DNA from: Aspidapion aeneum
Lineage: Eukaryota > Arthropoda > Insecta > Coleoptera > Brentidae
Direction: 5' to 3'
Assembly (NCBI GenBank): GCA_963576565.1
Contig: OY755048.1
Coordinates: 4,780,501-4,844,500, forward strand
Length of the DNA: 64,000 nucleotides
In this document: in pieces, positions 49,219 through 63,400 of the stretch
How the letters are laid out: each line of letters opens with the position of its first letter
Numbering within the stretch: the stretch's first letter is position 1
Position numbers and translations under genes: made by a program
The notes under the pieces: model-generated
Seen by the model: the letters and a program-made list of their open reading frames with translations, nothing else
Told to the model about the DNA's origin: nothing
The model's database searches: none

Positions 49219-50031
49219 TATTGTGTAGTATCATCGGAAACGCAAAGATATATAAAAATTTTTGAAATCGGAGCAATTTTTTTTTTTGAAAAAATTAGGA
49301 TAACCATAGCTTACACTAATATTGTGTAGTATCATCGGAAACGCAAAGATATATAAAAATTTTTGAAATCGGAGCAACTTTTTTTTTATCGAAAAAATTA
49401 GGATCACTATAGCTTACACTACTATTGTGTAGTATCATCTGAAACGCAAAGATATATAAAATTTTTTGAAATCGGAGCAATTTTTTTTTCGAAAAAATTA
49501 GGATAACCATAGCTTACACTAATATTGTGTAGTATCATCGGAAACGCAAAGATATATAAAAAATTTTGAAATCGGAGCAACTTTTTTTTTATCGAAAAAA
49601 TTAGGATCACTATAGCTTACACTACTATTGTGTAGTATCATCTGAAACGCAAAGATATATAAAAATTTTTGAAATCTGAGCAATTTTTTTTTTCGAAAAA
49701 ATTAGGATAACCATAGCTTACACTAATATTGTGTAGTATCATCGGAAACGCAAAGATATATAAAAATTTTTGAAATCGGAGCAACTTTTTTTTTATCGAA
49801 AAAATTAGGATCACCATAACTTACACTACTATTGTGTAGTATCATCTGAAACGCAAAGATATATAAAAATTGTTGAAATCGGAGCAATTTTTTTTTTCGA
49901 AAAAATTAGGATAACCATAGCTTACACTAATATTGTGTAGTATCATCGGAAACGCAAAGATATATAAAAATTTTTGAAATCGGAGCAATTTTTTTTTTCG
50001 AAAAAATTAGGATGACCATAGCTTACACTAA
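49219..50031 (+). repeat. Module D, truncated copy (~0.81 kb)
   Basis: Markers are loss of cg between the T run and A run (49287), aaaattttttgaaatc (49458), gaaatctgagc (49672), attgttgaaatc (49869) and gatgacc (50011). It stops there; gataaatatagc is not reached. Confidence 0.84.
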
Positions 50032-50132
50032 TATTGTGTAGTATCATCGGAAACGCAAAGATATATAAAAATTTTTGAAATCGGAGCAATTTTTTTTTTC
50101 GAAAAAATTAGGATATCCATAGCTTACACTAA
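50032..50132 (+). repeat. Chimeric monomer: module D head, module A tail
   Basis: The head has catcGg after an actaa joint, as in the D monomer that follows gatgacc in the other copy (59825). The tail has ggatatcc (50111-50118), which is specific to monomer 7 of module A, where the head is catcTg. The switch lies between about 50049 and 50110 and keeps monomer register. Confidence 0.85.
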
Positions 50133-50438
50133 TATTGTGTAGTATCATCGGAAACGCAAAGATATATAAAAATTTTTGAAATCGGAGCAACTTTTTTTTT
50201 ATCGAAAAAATTAGGATCACCATAACTTACACTACTATTGTGTAGTATCATCTGAAACGCAAAGATATATAAAAAATTTTGAAATCGGAGCAATTTTTTT
50301 TTTCGAAAAAATTAGGATAACCATAACTTACACTACTATTGTGTAGTATCATCTGAAACGCAAAGATATATAAAAATTTTTGAAATCGGAGCAATTTTTT
50401 TTTTTCGAAAAAATTAGGATAACCATAACTTACACTAA
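50133..50438 (+). repeat. Module A, end only (monomers 8-10)
   Basis: Three monomers follow ggatatcc in the order gatcacc, gataacc, gataacc with the ataacttacactaa exit to B, exactly as at the end of the other 10-monomer A forms. The gagaaattt and aaagtacat monomers are absent. Confidence 0.85.
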
Positions 50439-53400
50439 TATTGTGTAGTATCATCGGAAACGCAAAGATATATAAAAAATTTTGAAATCGGAGCAACTTT
50501 TTTTTTATCGAAAAAATTAGGGTCACCATAGCTTACACTACTATTGTGTAGTATCATCGGAAACGCAAAGATATATAAAAATTTTTGAAATCGGAGCAAC
50601 TTTTTTTTTATCGAAAAAATTAGGATCACCATAACTTACACTACTATTGTGTAGTATCATCTGAAACGCAAAGATATATAAAAATTTTTGAAATCGGAGC
50701 AATTTTTTTTTTCGAAAAAATTAGGATAACCATAACTTACACTACTGTGTAGTATCATCTGAAACGCAAAGATATATAAAAAATTTTGAAATCGGAGCAA
50801 TTTTTTTTTTTTCGAAAAAATTAGGATAATCATAGCTTACACTAATATTGTGTAGTATCATCGGAAACGCAAAGATATATAAAAATTTTTGAAATCGGAG
50901 CAACTTTTTTTTTATCGAAAAAATTAGGGTCACCATAGCTTACACTACTATTGTGTAGTATCATCGGAAACGCAAAGATATATAAAAATTTTTGAAATCG
51001 GAGCAACTTTTTTTTTATCGAAAAAATTAGGGTCACCATAGCTTACACTACTATTGTGTAGTATCATCGGAAACGCAGATATATAAAAATTTTTGAAATC
51101 GGAGCAATTTTTTTTTTCGAAAAAATTAGGATAACCATAGCTTACACTAATATTGTGTAGTATCATCGGAAACGCAAAGATATATAAAAATTTTTGAAAT
51201 CGGAGCAACTTTTTTTTATCGAAAAAATTAGGATAACCATAGCTTACACTAATTTTGTGTAGTATCATCGGAAACGCAAAGATATATAAAAATTTTTGAA
51301 ATCGGAGCAACTTTCTTTTTATCGAAAAAATTAGGATCACCATAACTTACACTACTATTGTGTAGTATCTGAAACGCAAAGATATATAAAAATTTTTGAA
51401 ATCGGAGCAATTTTTTTTTTTCGAAAAAATTAGGATAACCATAGCTTACACTAATATTGTGTAGTATCATCGGAAACGCAAAGATATATAAAAATTTTTG
51501 AAATCGGAGCAACTTTTTTTTTATCGAAAAAATTAGGGTCACCATAGCTTACACTACTATTGTGTAGTATCATCGGAAACGCAAAGATATATAAAAATTT
51601 TTGAAATCGGAGCAATTTTTTTTTTCGAAAAAATTAGGATAACCATAGCTTACACTAATATTGTGTAGTATCATCGGAAACGCAAAGATATATAAAAAAT
51701 TTTGAAATCGGAGCAACTTTTTTTTTATCGAAAAAATTAGGATAACCATAGCTTACACTAATTTTGTGTAGTATCATCGGAAACGCAAAGATATATAAAA
51801 TTTTTTTAAATCGGAGCAACTTTTTTTTTATCGAAAAAATTAGGATCACTATAGCTTACACTACTATTGTGTAGTATCATCTGAAACGCAAAAATATATA
51901 AAAATTTTTGAAATCGGAGCAATTTTTTTTTTTCGAAATAATTAGGATAACCATAGCTTACACTAATATTGTGTAGTATCATCGGAAACGCAAAGATATA
52001 TAAAAATTTTTGAAATCGGAGCAACTTTCTTTTTATCGAAAAAATTAGGATCACCATAACTTACACTACTATTGTGTAGTATCATCTGAAACGCAAAGAT
52101 ATATAAAAATTTTTGAAATCGGAGCAATTTTTTTTTTCGAAAAAATTAGGATAACCATAGCTTACACTAATATTGTGTAGTATCATCGGAAACGCAAAGA
52201 TATATAAAAATTTTTGAAATCGGAGCAATTTTTTTTTTCGAAAAAATTAGGATAACCATAGCTTACACTAATATTGTGTAGTATCATCGGAAACGCAAAG
52301 ATATATAAAAATTTTTGAAATCGGAGCAACTTTTTTTTTATCGAAAAAATTAGGATAACCATAGCTTACACTAATTTTGTGTAGTATCATCGGAAACGCA
52401 AAGATATATAAAAATTTTTTAAATCGGAGCAATTTTTTTTTTTTCGAAAAAATTAGGATAACCATAGCTTACACTAATATTGTGTAGTATCATCGGAAAC
52501 GCAAAGATATATAAAAATTTTTGAAATCGGAGCAACTTTTTTTTTATCGAAAAAATTAGGATCACTATAGCTTACACTACTATTGTGTAGTATCATCTGA
52601 AACGCAAAGATATATAAAAATTTTTGAAATCGGAGCAATTTTTTTTTTTCGAAAAAATTAGGATAACCATAGCTTACACTAATATTGTGTAGTATCATCG
52701 GAAACGCAAAGATATATAAAAATTTTTGAAATCGGAGCAACTTTTTTTTTATCGAAAAAATTAGGATCACCATAACTTACACTACTATTGTGTAGTATCA
52801 TCTGAAACGCAAAGATATATAAAAATTTTTGAAATCGGAGCAATTTTTTTTTTCGAAAAAATTAGGATCACCATAACTTACACTACTATTGTGTAGTATC
52901 ATCTGAAACGCAAAGATATATAAAAATTTTTGAAATCGGAGCAATTTTTTTTTTTTCGAAAAAATTAGGATAACCATAACTTACACTACTATTGTGTAGT
53001 ATCATCTGAAACGCAAAGATATATAAAAATTTTTGAAATCGGAGCAATTTTTTTTTTTTCGAAAAAATTAGGATAACCATAACTTACACTACTATTGTGT
53101 AGTATCATCTGAAACGCAAAGATATATAAAAATTTTTGAAATCGGAGCAATTTTTTTTTTTCGAAAAAATTAGGATCACCATAACTTACACTACTATTGT
53201 GTAGTATCATCTGAAACGCAAAGATATATAAAAATTTTTGAAATCGGAGCAATTTTTTTTTTTCGAAAAAATTAGGATAACCATAACTTACACTACTATT
53301 GTGTAGTATCATCTGAAACGCAAAGATATATAAAAATTTTTGAAATCGGAGCAATTTTTTTTTTCGAAAAAATTAGGATAACCATAGCTTACACTAATAT

Positions 53401-54734
53401 TGTGTAGTATCATCGGAAACGCAAAGATATATAAAAATTTTTGAAATCGGAGCAATTTTTTTTTTTCGAAAAAATTAGGATAACCATAGCTTACACTAAT
53501 ATTGTGTAGTATCATCGGAAACGCAAAGATATATAAAAATTTTTGAAATAGGAGCAATTTTTTTTTTTCGAAAAAATTAGGATAACCATAGCTTACACTA
53601 ATATTGTGTAGTAACATCTGAAACGCAAAGATATATAAAAATTTTTGAAATCGGAGCAACTTTTTTTTTATCGAAAAAATTAGGATCACCATAACTTACA
53701 CTACTATTGTGTAGTATCATCTGAAACGCAAAGATATATAAAAAATTTTGAAATCGGAGCAATTTTTTTTTTTCGAAAAAATTAGGATAACCATAGCTTA
53801 CACTAATATTGTGTAGTATCATCGGAAACGCAAAGATATATAAAAATTTTTGAAATCGAAGCAATTTTTTTTTTTTCGAAAAATTAGGATAACCATAGCT
53901 TACACTAATATTGTGTAGTATCATCGGAAACGCAAAGATATATAAAAATTTTTGAAATCGGAGCAATTTTTTTTTTTTCGAAAAAATTAGGATAACCATA
54001 GCTTACACTAATATTGTGTAGTATCATCGGAAACGCAAAGATATATAAAAATTTTTGAAATCGGAGCAACTTTTTTTTTATCGAAAAAATTAGGATCACC
54101 ATAACTTACACTACTATTGTGTAGTATCATCTGAAACGCAAAGATATATAAAAATTTTTGAAATCGGAGCAATTTTTTTTTTTCGAAAAAATTAGGATAA
54201 CCATAGCTTACACTAATATTGTGTAGTATCATCGGAAACGCAAATATATATAAAAATTTTTGAAATCGGAGCAACTTTTTTTTTATCGAAAAAATTAGGG
54301 TCACCATAGCTTACACTACTATTGTGTAGTATCATCGGAAACGCAAAGATATATAAAAATTTTTGAAATCGGAGCAATTTTTTTTTTTTTTTCGAAAAAA
54401 TTAGGATAACCATAGCTTATACTAATATTGTGTAGTATCATCGGAAACGCAAAGATATATAAAAAATTTTGAAATCGGAACAACTTTTTTTTTATCGAAA
54501 AAATTAGGATCACTATAGCTTACACTACTGTTGTGTAGTATCATCTGAAACGCAAAGATATATAAATTTTTTTGAAATCGGAGCAATTTTTTTTTTTTCG
54601 AAAAAATTAGGATAACCATAGCTTACACTAATATTGTGTAGTATCATCGGAAACGCAAAGATATATAAAAATTTTTGAAATCGGAGCAACTTTTTTTTTA
54701 TCGAAAAAATTAGGGTCACCGTAGCTTACACTAC
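50439..54734 (+). repeat. Module B, copy 5 (~4.30 kb)
   Basis: B markers recur (actactgtgtag 50744, acgcagatat 51075, agtatctgaa 51365, cgaaataatt 51935, gtaacatctg 53611, acgcaaatatata 54240, ctactgttgtg 54527). It exits to C with gggtcaccgtagc near 54713, like copy 4. Confidence 0.9.
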
Positions 54735-54817
54735 TATTGTGTAGTATCATCGGAAACGCAAAGATATATAAAAATTTTTGAAATCGAAAAAATTAGGATC
54801 ACTATAGCTTACACTAC
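54735..54817 (+). repeat. Shortened monomer opening module C, copy 2 (83 bp)
   Basis: Identical in form to the monomer at 44943-45025: gaaatcg directly followed by aaaaaattagg. It therefore arose before the 9.79-kb duplication. Confidence 0.87.
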
Positions 54818-57800
54818 TATTGTGTAGTATCATCTGAAACGCAAAGATATATAAAAATTTTTGAAATCGGAGCAATTTTTTTTTTTCGAAAAAATTAGGA
54901 TAACCATAGCTTACACTAATATTGTGTAGTATCATCGGAAACGCAAAGATATATAAAAATTTTTGAAATCGGAGCAATTTTTTTTTTTCGAAAAAATTAG
55001 GATAACCATAGCTTACACTAATATTGTGTAATATCATCGGAAACGCAAAGATATATAAAAATTTTTGAAATCGGAGCAACTTTTTTTTTATCGAAAAAAT
55101 TAGGATCACCATAACTTACACTACTATTGTGTAGTATCATCTGAAACGCAAAGATATATAAAAATTTTTGAAATCGGAGCAATTTTTTTTTTCGAAAAAA
55201 TTAGGATAACCATAGCTTACACTAATATTGTGTAGTATCATCGGAAACGCAAAGATATATAAAAATTTTTGAAATCGGAGCAACTTTTTTTTTATCGAAA
55301 AAATTAGGATCACTATAGCTTACACTACTATTGTGTAGTATCATCTGAAACGCAAAAATATATAAAAATTTTTGAAATCGGAGCAATTTTTTTTTTTCGA
55401 AAAAATTAGGATAACCATAGCTTACACTAATATTGTGTAGTATCATCGGAAACGCAAAGATATATAAAATTTTTTGAAATCGGAGCAACTTTCTTTTTAT
55501 CGAAAAAATTAGGATCACCATAACTTACACTACTATTGTGTAGTATCATCGGAAACGCAAATATATATAAAAATTTTTGAAATCGGAGCAACTTTTTTTT
55601 TATCGAAAAAATTAGGGTCACCATAGCTTACACAACTATTGTGTAGTATCATCGGAAACGCAAAGATATATAAAAATTTTTGAAATCGGAGCAATTTTTT
55701 TTTTCGAAAAAATTAGGATAACCATAGCTTACACTAATATTGTGTAGTATCATCGGAAACGCAAAGATATATAAAAAATTTTGAAATCGGAGCAACTTTT
55801 TTTTTTATCGAAAAAATTAGGATAACCATAGCTTACACTAATTTTGTGTAGTATCATCGGAAACGCAAAGATATATAAAATTTTTTTAAATCGGAGCAAT
55901 TTTTTTTTTCGAAAAAATTAGGATAACCATAGCTTACACTAATATTGTGTAGTATCATCGGAAACGCAAAGATATATAAAAATTTTTGAAATCGGAGCAA
56001 TTTTTTTTTTCGAAAAAATTAGGATAACCATAGCTTACACTAATATTGTGTAGTATCATCGGAAACGCAAAGATATATAAAAAATTTTGAAATCGGAGCA
56101 ATTTTTTTTTCGAAAAAATTAGGATAACCATAGCTTACACTAATATTGTGTAGTATCAACGGAAACGCAAAGATATATAAAAAATTTTGAAATCGGAGCA
56201 ATTTTTTTTTTTCGAAAAAATTAGGATAACCATAGCTTACACTAATATTGTGTAGTATCATCGGAAACGCAAAGTTATATAAAAATTTTTGAAATCGGAG
56301 CAACTTTTTTTTTATCGAAAAAATTAGGATCACCATAACTTACACTACTATTGTGTAGTATCATCTGAAACGCAAAGATATATAAAAATTTTTGAAATCG
56401 GAGCAATTTTTTTTTTCGAAAAAATTAGGATAACCATAGCTTACACTAATATTGTGTAGTATCATCGGAAACGCAAAGATATATAAAAATTTTTGAAATC
56501 GGAGCAACTTTTTTTTTATCGAAAAAATTAGGGTCACCATAGCTTACACTACTATTGTGTAGTATCATCGGAAACGCAAAGATATATAAAAATTTTTGAA
56601 ATCGTAGCAATTTTTTTTTTTCGAAAAAATTAGGATAACCATAGCTTACACTAATATTGTGTAGTATCATCGGAAACGCAAAGATATATAAAAAATTTTG
56701 AAATCGAAGCAACTTTTTTTTTATCGAAAAAATTAGGATCACTATAGCTTACACTACTATTGTGTAGTATCATCTGAAACGCAAAGATATATAAAAATTT
56801 TTGAAATCGGAGCAATTTTTTTTTTCCAAAAAATTAGGATAACCATAGCTTACACTAATATTGTGTAGTATCATCGGAAACGCAAAGATATATAAAAATT
56901 TTTGAAATCGGAGCAACTTTTTTTTTATCGAAAAAATTAGGGTCACCGTAGCTTACACTACTATTGTGTAGTATCATCGGAAACGCAAAGATATATAAAA
57001 AATTTTGAAATCGGAGCAATTTTTTTTTTATCGAAAAAATTAGGATCACCATAACTTACACTACTATTGTGTAGTATCATCTGAAACGCAAAGATATATA
57101 AAAATTTTTGAAATCGGAGCAATTTTTTTATTTTGAAAAAATTAAGATAACCATAGCTTACACTAATATTGTGTAGTATCATCGGAAACGCAAAGATATA
57201 TAAAAATTTTTGAAATCGGAGCAACTTTTTTTTTATCGAAAAAATTAGGGTCACCATAGCTTACACTACTATTGTGTAGTATCATCGGAAACGCAAAGAT
57301 ATATAAAAATTTTTGAAATCGGAGCAATTTTTTTTTTCGAAAAAATTAGGATAACCATAGCTTACACTAATATTGTGTAGTATCATCGGAAACGCAAAGA
57401 TATATAAAAAATTTTGAAATCGGAGCAACTTTTTTTTTATCGAAAAAATTAGGATCACTATAGCTTACACTACTATTGTGTAGTATCATCGGAAACGCAA
57501 AGATATATAAAAATTTTTGAAATCGGAGCAATTTTTTTTTTTTCGAAAAAATTAGGATAACCATAGCTTACACTAATATTGTGTAGTATCATCGGAAACG
57601 CAAAGATATATAAAAATTTTTGAAATCGGAGCAATTTTTTTTTTTCGAAAAAATTAGGATAACCATAGCTTACACTAATATTGTGTAGTATCATCTGAAA
57701 CGCAAAGATATATAAAAATTTTTGAAATCGGAGCAACTTTTTTTTTATCGAAAAAATTAGGATAACCATAACTTACACTACTATTGTGTAGTATCATCTG

Positions 57801-59011
57801 AAACGCAAAGATATATAAAAATTTTTGAAATCGGAGCAATTTTTTTTTTTTCGAAAAAATTAGGATAACCATAGCTTACACTAATATTGTGTAGTATCAT
57901 CGGAAACGCAAAGATATATAAAAATTTTTGAAAGCGGAGCAATTTTTTTTTTTTCGAAAAAATTAGGATAACCATAACTTACACTACTATTGTGTAGTAT
58001 CATCTGAAACGCAAAGATATATAAAAATTTTTGAAATCGGAGCAATTTTTTTTTTATCGAAAAAATTAGGATAACCATAGCTTACACTACTATTGTGTAG
58101 TATCATCGGAAACGCAAAGATATATAAAAATTTTTGAAATCGGAGCAATTTTTTTTTTTTCGAAAAAATTAGGATAACCATAGCTTACACTAATATTGTG
58201 TAGTATCATCGGAAACGCAAAGATATATAAAAAATTTTGAAATCGGAGCAACTTTTTTTTTATCGAAAAAATAGGATCACTATAGCTTACACTACTATTG
58301 TGTAGTATCATCGGAAACGCAAAGATATATAAAAATTTTTGAAATCGGAGCATTTTTTTTTTTTTCGAAAAAATTAGGATAACCATAGCTTACACTAATA
58401 TTGTGTAGTATCATCGGAAACGCAAAGATATATAAAAATTTTTGAAATCGGAGCAATTTTTTTTTTTTCGAAAAAATTAGGATAACCATAGCTTACACTA
58501 ATATTGTGTAGTATCATCTGAAACGCAAAGATATATAAAAATTTTTGAAATCGGAGCAACTTTTTTTTTATCGAAAAAATTAGGATAACCATAACTTACA
58601 CTACTATTGTGTAGTATCATCTGAAACGCAAAGATATATAAAAAATTTTGAAATCGGAGCAATTTTTTTTTTTCGAAAAAATTAGGATAACCATAGCTTA
58701 CACTAATATTGTGTAGTATCATCGGAAACGCAAAGATATATAAAAATTTTTGAAAGCGGAGCAATTTTTTTTTTTCGAAAAAATTAGGATAACCATAACT
58801 TACACTACTATTGTGTAGTATCATCTGAAACGCAAAGATATATAAAAATTTTTGAAATCGGAGCAATTTTTTTTTCGAAAAAATTAGGATAACTATAGCT
58901 TACACTAATATTGTGTAGTATCATCGGAAACGCAAAGATATATAAAAATTTTTGAAATCGGAGCAACTTATTTTTTATCGAAAAAATTAGGGTCACCATA
59001 GCTTACACTAC
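54735..59011 (+). repeat. Module C, copy 2 (~4.28 kb)
   Basis: Same rare variants as C copy 1, about 9,792 bp later: gtgtaatatc (55028), cacaactattg (55631), tatcaacgg (56154), aaagttatata (56271), atcgtagcaa (56602), ttccaaaaaatt (56825), ttttttattttgaaaa (57126), cgaaaaaatagg (58264), gataactatag (58890) and caacttattttttatcg (58964). Confidence 0.88.
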
Positions 59012-60440
59012 TATTGTGTAGTATCATCGGAAACGCAAAGATATATAAAAATTTTTGAAATCGGAGCAATTTTTTTTTTTGAAAAAATTAGGATAACCAT
59101 AGCTTACACTAATATTGTGTAGTATCATCGGAAACGCAAAGATATATAAAAATTTTTGAAATCGGAGCAACTTTTTTTTTATCGAAAAAATTAGGATCAC
59201 TATAGCTTACACTACTATTGTGTAGTATCATCTGAAACGCAAAGATATATAAAATTTTTTGAAATCGGAGCAATTTTTTTTTTCGAAAAAATTAGGATAA
59301 CCATAGCTTACACTAATATTGTGTAGTATCATCGGAAACGCAAAGATATATAAAAAATTTTGAAATCGGAGCAACTTTTTTTTTATCGAAAAAATTAGGA
59401 TCACTATAGCTTACACTACTATTGTGTAGTATCATCTGAAACGCAAAGATATATAAAAATTTTTGAAATCTGAGCAATTTTTTTTTTCGAAAAAATTAGG
59501 ATAACCATAGCTTACACTAATATTGTGTAGTATCATCGGAAACGCAAAGATATATAAAAATTTTTGAAATCGGAGCAACTTTTTTTTTATCGAAAAAATT
59601 AGGATCACCATAACTTACACTACTATTGTGTAGTATCATCTGAAACGCAAAGATATATAAAAATTGTTGAAATCGGAGCAATTTTTTTTTTCGAAAAAAT
59701 TAGGATAACCATAGCTTACACTAATATTGTGTAGTATCATCGGAAACGCAAAGATATATAAAAATTTTTGAAATCGGAGCAATTTTTTTTTTCGAAAAAA
59801 TTAGGATGACCATAGCTTACACTAATATTGTGTAGTATCATCGGAAACGCAAAGATATATAAAAATTTTTGAAATCGGAGCAATTTCTTTTTTTTCGAAA
59901 AAATTAGGATAACCATAGCTTACACTAATATTGTGTAGTATCATCGGAAACGCAAAGATATATAAAAATTTTTGAAATCGGAGCAACTTTTTTTTTATCG
60001 AAAAAATTAGGATCACCATAACTTACACTACTATTGTGTAGTATCATCTGAAACGCAAAGATATATAAAAATTTTTGAAATCGGAGCAATTTTTTTTTTT
60101 CGAAAAAATTAGGATAAATATAGCTTACACTAATATTGTGTAGTATCATCGGAAACGCAAAGATATATAAAAAATTTTGAAATCGGAGCAACTTTTTTTT
60201 TATCGAAAAAATTAGGATCACTATAGCTTACACTACTATTGTGTAGTATCATCTGAAACGCAAAGATATATAAAAAAATTTTGAAATCGAAGCAATTTTT
60301 TTTTTTCGAAAAAATTAGGATAACCATAGCTTACACTAATATTGTGTAGTATCATCTGAAACGCAAAGATATATAAAAATTTTTGAAATCGGAGCAATTT
60401 TTTTTTTCGAAAAAATTAGGATAACCATAGCTTACACTAA
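59012..60440 (+). repeat. Module D, copy 3 (~1.43 kb)
   Basis: Starts like the copy at 49219 (loss of cg near 59080, attgttgaaatc 59663, gatgacc 59805) and continues past it to gataaatatagc (60115), matching the copy at 14402. A private caatttctttt lies near 59881 and a private aaaaaaattttgaaatcgaag near 60274. It is about 204 bp, two monomers, shorter than the copy at 14402-16034. Confidence 0.82.
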
Positions 60441-63400
60441 TATTGTGTAGTATCACCGGAAACGCAAAGATATATAAAAATTTTTGAAATCGGAGCAATT
60501 TTTTTTTTTCGAAAAAATTAGGATAACCATAGCTTACACTAATATTGTGTAGTATCATCGGATACGCAAAGATATATAAAAATTTTTGAAATCGGAGCAA
60601 CTTTTTTTTTATCGAAAAAATTAGGGTCACCATAGCTTACACTACTATTGTGTAGTATCATCGGAAACGCAAAGATATATAAAAATTTTTGAAATCGGAG
60701 CAATTTTTTTTTTATCGAAAAAATTAGGATCACCATAACTTACACTACTATTGTGTAGTATCATCTGAAACGCAAAGATATATAAAAATTTTTGAAATCG
60801 GAGCAATTTTTTTTTTTCGAAAAAATTAGGATAACCATAGCTTACACTAATATTGTGTAGTATCATCGGAAACGCAAAGATATATAAAAATTTTTGAAAT
60901 CGGAGCAATTTTTTTTTTTTCGAAAAAATTAGGATAACCATAGCTTACACTAATATTGTGTAGTATCATCGGAAACGCAAAGATATATAAAAAATTTTGA
61001 AATCGGAGCAATTTTTTTTTTCGAAAAAATTAGGATAACCATAGCTTACACTAATATTGTGTAGTATCATCGGAAACGCAAAGATATATAAAAATTTTTG
61101 AAATCGGAGCAACTTTTTTTTTATCGAAAAAATTAGGATAACCATAGCTTACACTACTATTGTGTAGTATCATCTGAAACGCAAAGATATATAAAAAATT
61201 TTGAAATCGGAGCAATTTTTTTTTTTTCGAAAAAATTAGGATAACCATAGCTTACACTAATATTGTGTAGTATCATCGGAAACGCAAAGATATATAAAAA
61301 TTTTTGAAATCGGAGCAACTTTTTTTTTATCGAAAAAATTAGGATCACCATAACTTACACTACTATTGTGTAGTATCATCTGAAACGCAAAGATATATAA
61401 AAATTTTTGAAATCGGAGCAATTTTTTTTTTTCGAAAAAATTAGGATAACCATAGCTTACACTAATATTGTGTAGTATCATCGGAAACGCAAAGATATAT
61501 AAAAATTTTTGAAATCGGAGCAACTTTTTTTTTATCGAAAAAATTAGGGTCACCATAGCTTACACTACTATTGTGTAGTATCATCGGAAACGCAAAGATA
61601 TATAAAAAATTTTGAAATCGGAGCAATTTTTTTTTTCCGAAAAAATTAGGATAACCATAGCTTACACTAATATTGTGTAGTATCATCGGAAACGCAAAGA
61701 TATATAAAAATTTTTGAAATCTGAGCAATTTTTTTTTTTTCGAAAAAATTAGGATAACCATAGCTTACACTAATATTGTGTAGTATCATCGGAAACGCAA
61801 AGATATATAAAAATTTTTGAAATCGGAGCAACTTTTTTTTTATCGAAAAAATTAGGATCACCATAACTTACACTACTATTGTGTAGTATCATCTGAAACG
61901 CAAAGATATATAAAAATTTTTGAAATCGGAGCAATTTTTTTTTTTCGAAAAAATTAGGATAACCATAGCTTACACTAATATTGTGTAGTATCATCGGAAA
62001 CGCAAAGATATATAAAAAATTTTTTTTTTCGAAAAAATTAGGATAACCATAGCTTACACTAATATTGTGTAGTATCATCGGAAACGCAAAGATATATAAA
62101 AATTTTTGAAATCGGAGCAATTTTTTTTTTTCGAAAAAATTAGGATAGCCATAGCTTACACTAATATTGTGTAGTATCATCGGAAACGCAAAGATATATA
62201 AAAATTTTTGAAATCGGAGCAACTTTTTTTTTATCGAAAAAATTAGGATCACCATAACTTACACTACTATTGTGTAGTATCATCTGAAACGCAAAGATAT
62301 ATAAAAATTTTTGAAATCGGAGCAATTTTTTTTTTTCGAAAAAATTAGGATAACGATAACTTACACTACTATTGTGTAGTATCATCTGAAACGCAAAGAT
62401 ATATAAAAATTTTTGAAATCGAAGCAATTTTTTTTTTCGAAAAAATTAGGATAACCATAACTTACACTACTATTGTGTAGTATCATCTGAAACGCAAAGA
62501 TATATAAAAATTTTTGAAATCGGAGCAATTTTTTTTTTTTCGAAAAAATTAGGATAACCATAGCTTACACTAATATTGTGTAGTATCATCGGAAACGCAA
62601 AGATATATAAAAATTTTTGAAATCGGAGCAACTTTTTTTTTATCGAAAAAATTAGGATCACCATAACTTACACTACTATTGTGTAGTATCATCTGAAACG
62701 CAAAGATATATAAAAATTTTTGAAATCGGAGCAATTTTTTTTTTTTTCGAAAAAATTAGGATAACCATAACTTACACTACTATTGTGTAGTATCATCTGA
62801 AACGCAAATATATATAAAAAATTTTGAAATCGGAGCAATTTTTTTTTTTCGAAAAAATTAGGATAACCATAACTTACACTACTATTGTGTAGTATCATCT
62901 GAAACGCAAAGATATATAAACATTTTTGAAATCGGAGCAATTTTTTTTTTTTCGAAAAAATTAGGATAACCATAACTTACACTACTATTGTGTAGTATCA
63001 TCTGAAACGCAAAGATATATAAAAATTTTTGAAATCGGAGCAATTTTTTTTTTCGAAAAAATTAGGATAACCATAGCTTACACTAATATTGTGTAGTATC
63101 ATCGGAAACGCAAAGATATATAAAAAATTTTGAAATCGGAGCAACTTTTTTTTTATCGAAAAAATTAGGATCACCATAACTTACACTACTATTGTGTAGT
63201 ATCATCTGAAACGCAAAGATATATAAAAATTTTTGAAATCGGAGCAATTTTTTTTTCGAAAAAATTAGGATAACCATAACTTACACTACTATTGTGTAGT
63301 ATCATCTGAAACGCAAAGATATATAAAAATTTTTGAAATCGGAGCAACTTTTTTTTTATCGAAAAAATTAGGATCACCATAACTTACACTACTATTGTGT

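Larger units (their letters stand above)
40322..50110 (+). repeat. 9.79-kb tandem duplication, left copy (A end-B-C-D)
   Basis: Landmarks recur 9,788-9,794 bp later: ggatatcc (40322 and 50111), acgcagatat (41287 and 51075), the 83-bp C monomer (44943 and 54735), gtgtaatatc (45236 and 55028), gataactatag (49096 and 58890) and gatgacc (50011 and 59805). Differences noticed between copies are mostly in T-run length, for example nine T near 42851 against eleven near 52639. Confidence 0.87.
50111..59880 (+). repeat. 9.79-kb tandem duplication, right copy
   Basis: This copy repeats the left copy as far as the gatgacc monomer near 59805 and the head of the next monomer. It then goes on into more of module D and into module E, where the left copy had turned back into the end of module A. 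Confidence 0.85.

Noticed and set aside
61770..62255. Minus-strand open frames up to 161 codons, found along the whole array, with a 34-residue repeated peptide
   Set aside because: 102 bp equals 34 codons, so a stop-free frame in one monomer continues into the next until a T-run change or a 103-bp monomer shifts it. At this base composition a stop-free 34-codon frame in one of six frames is not rare (rough estimate one in four). Frames start and stop at arbitrary monomers and no conserved long frame is kept between module copies.
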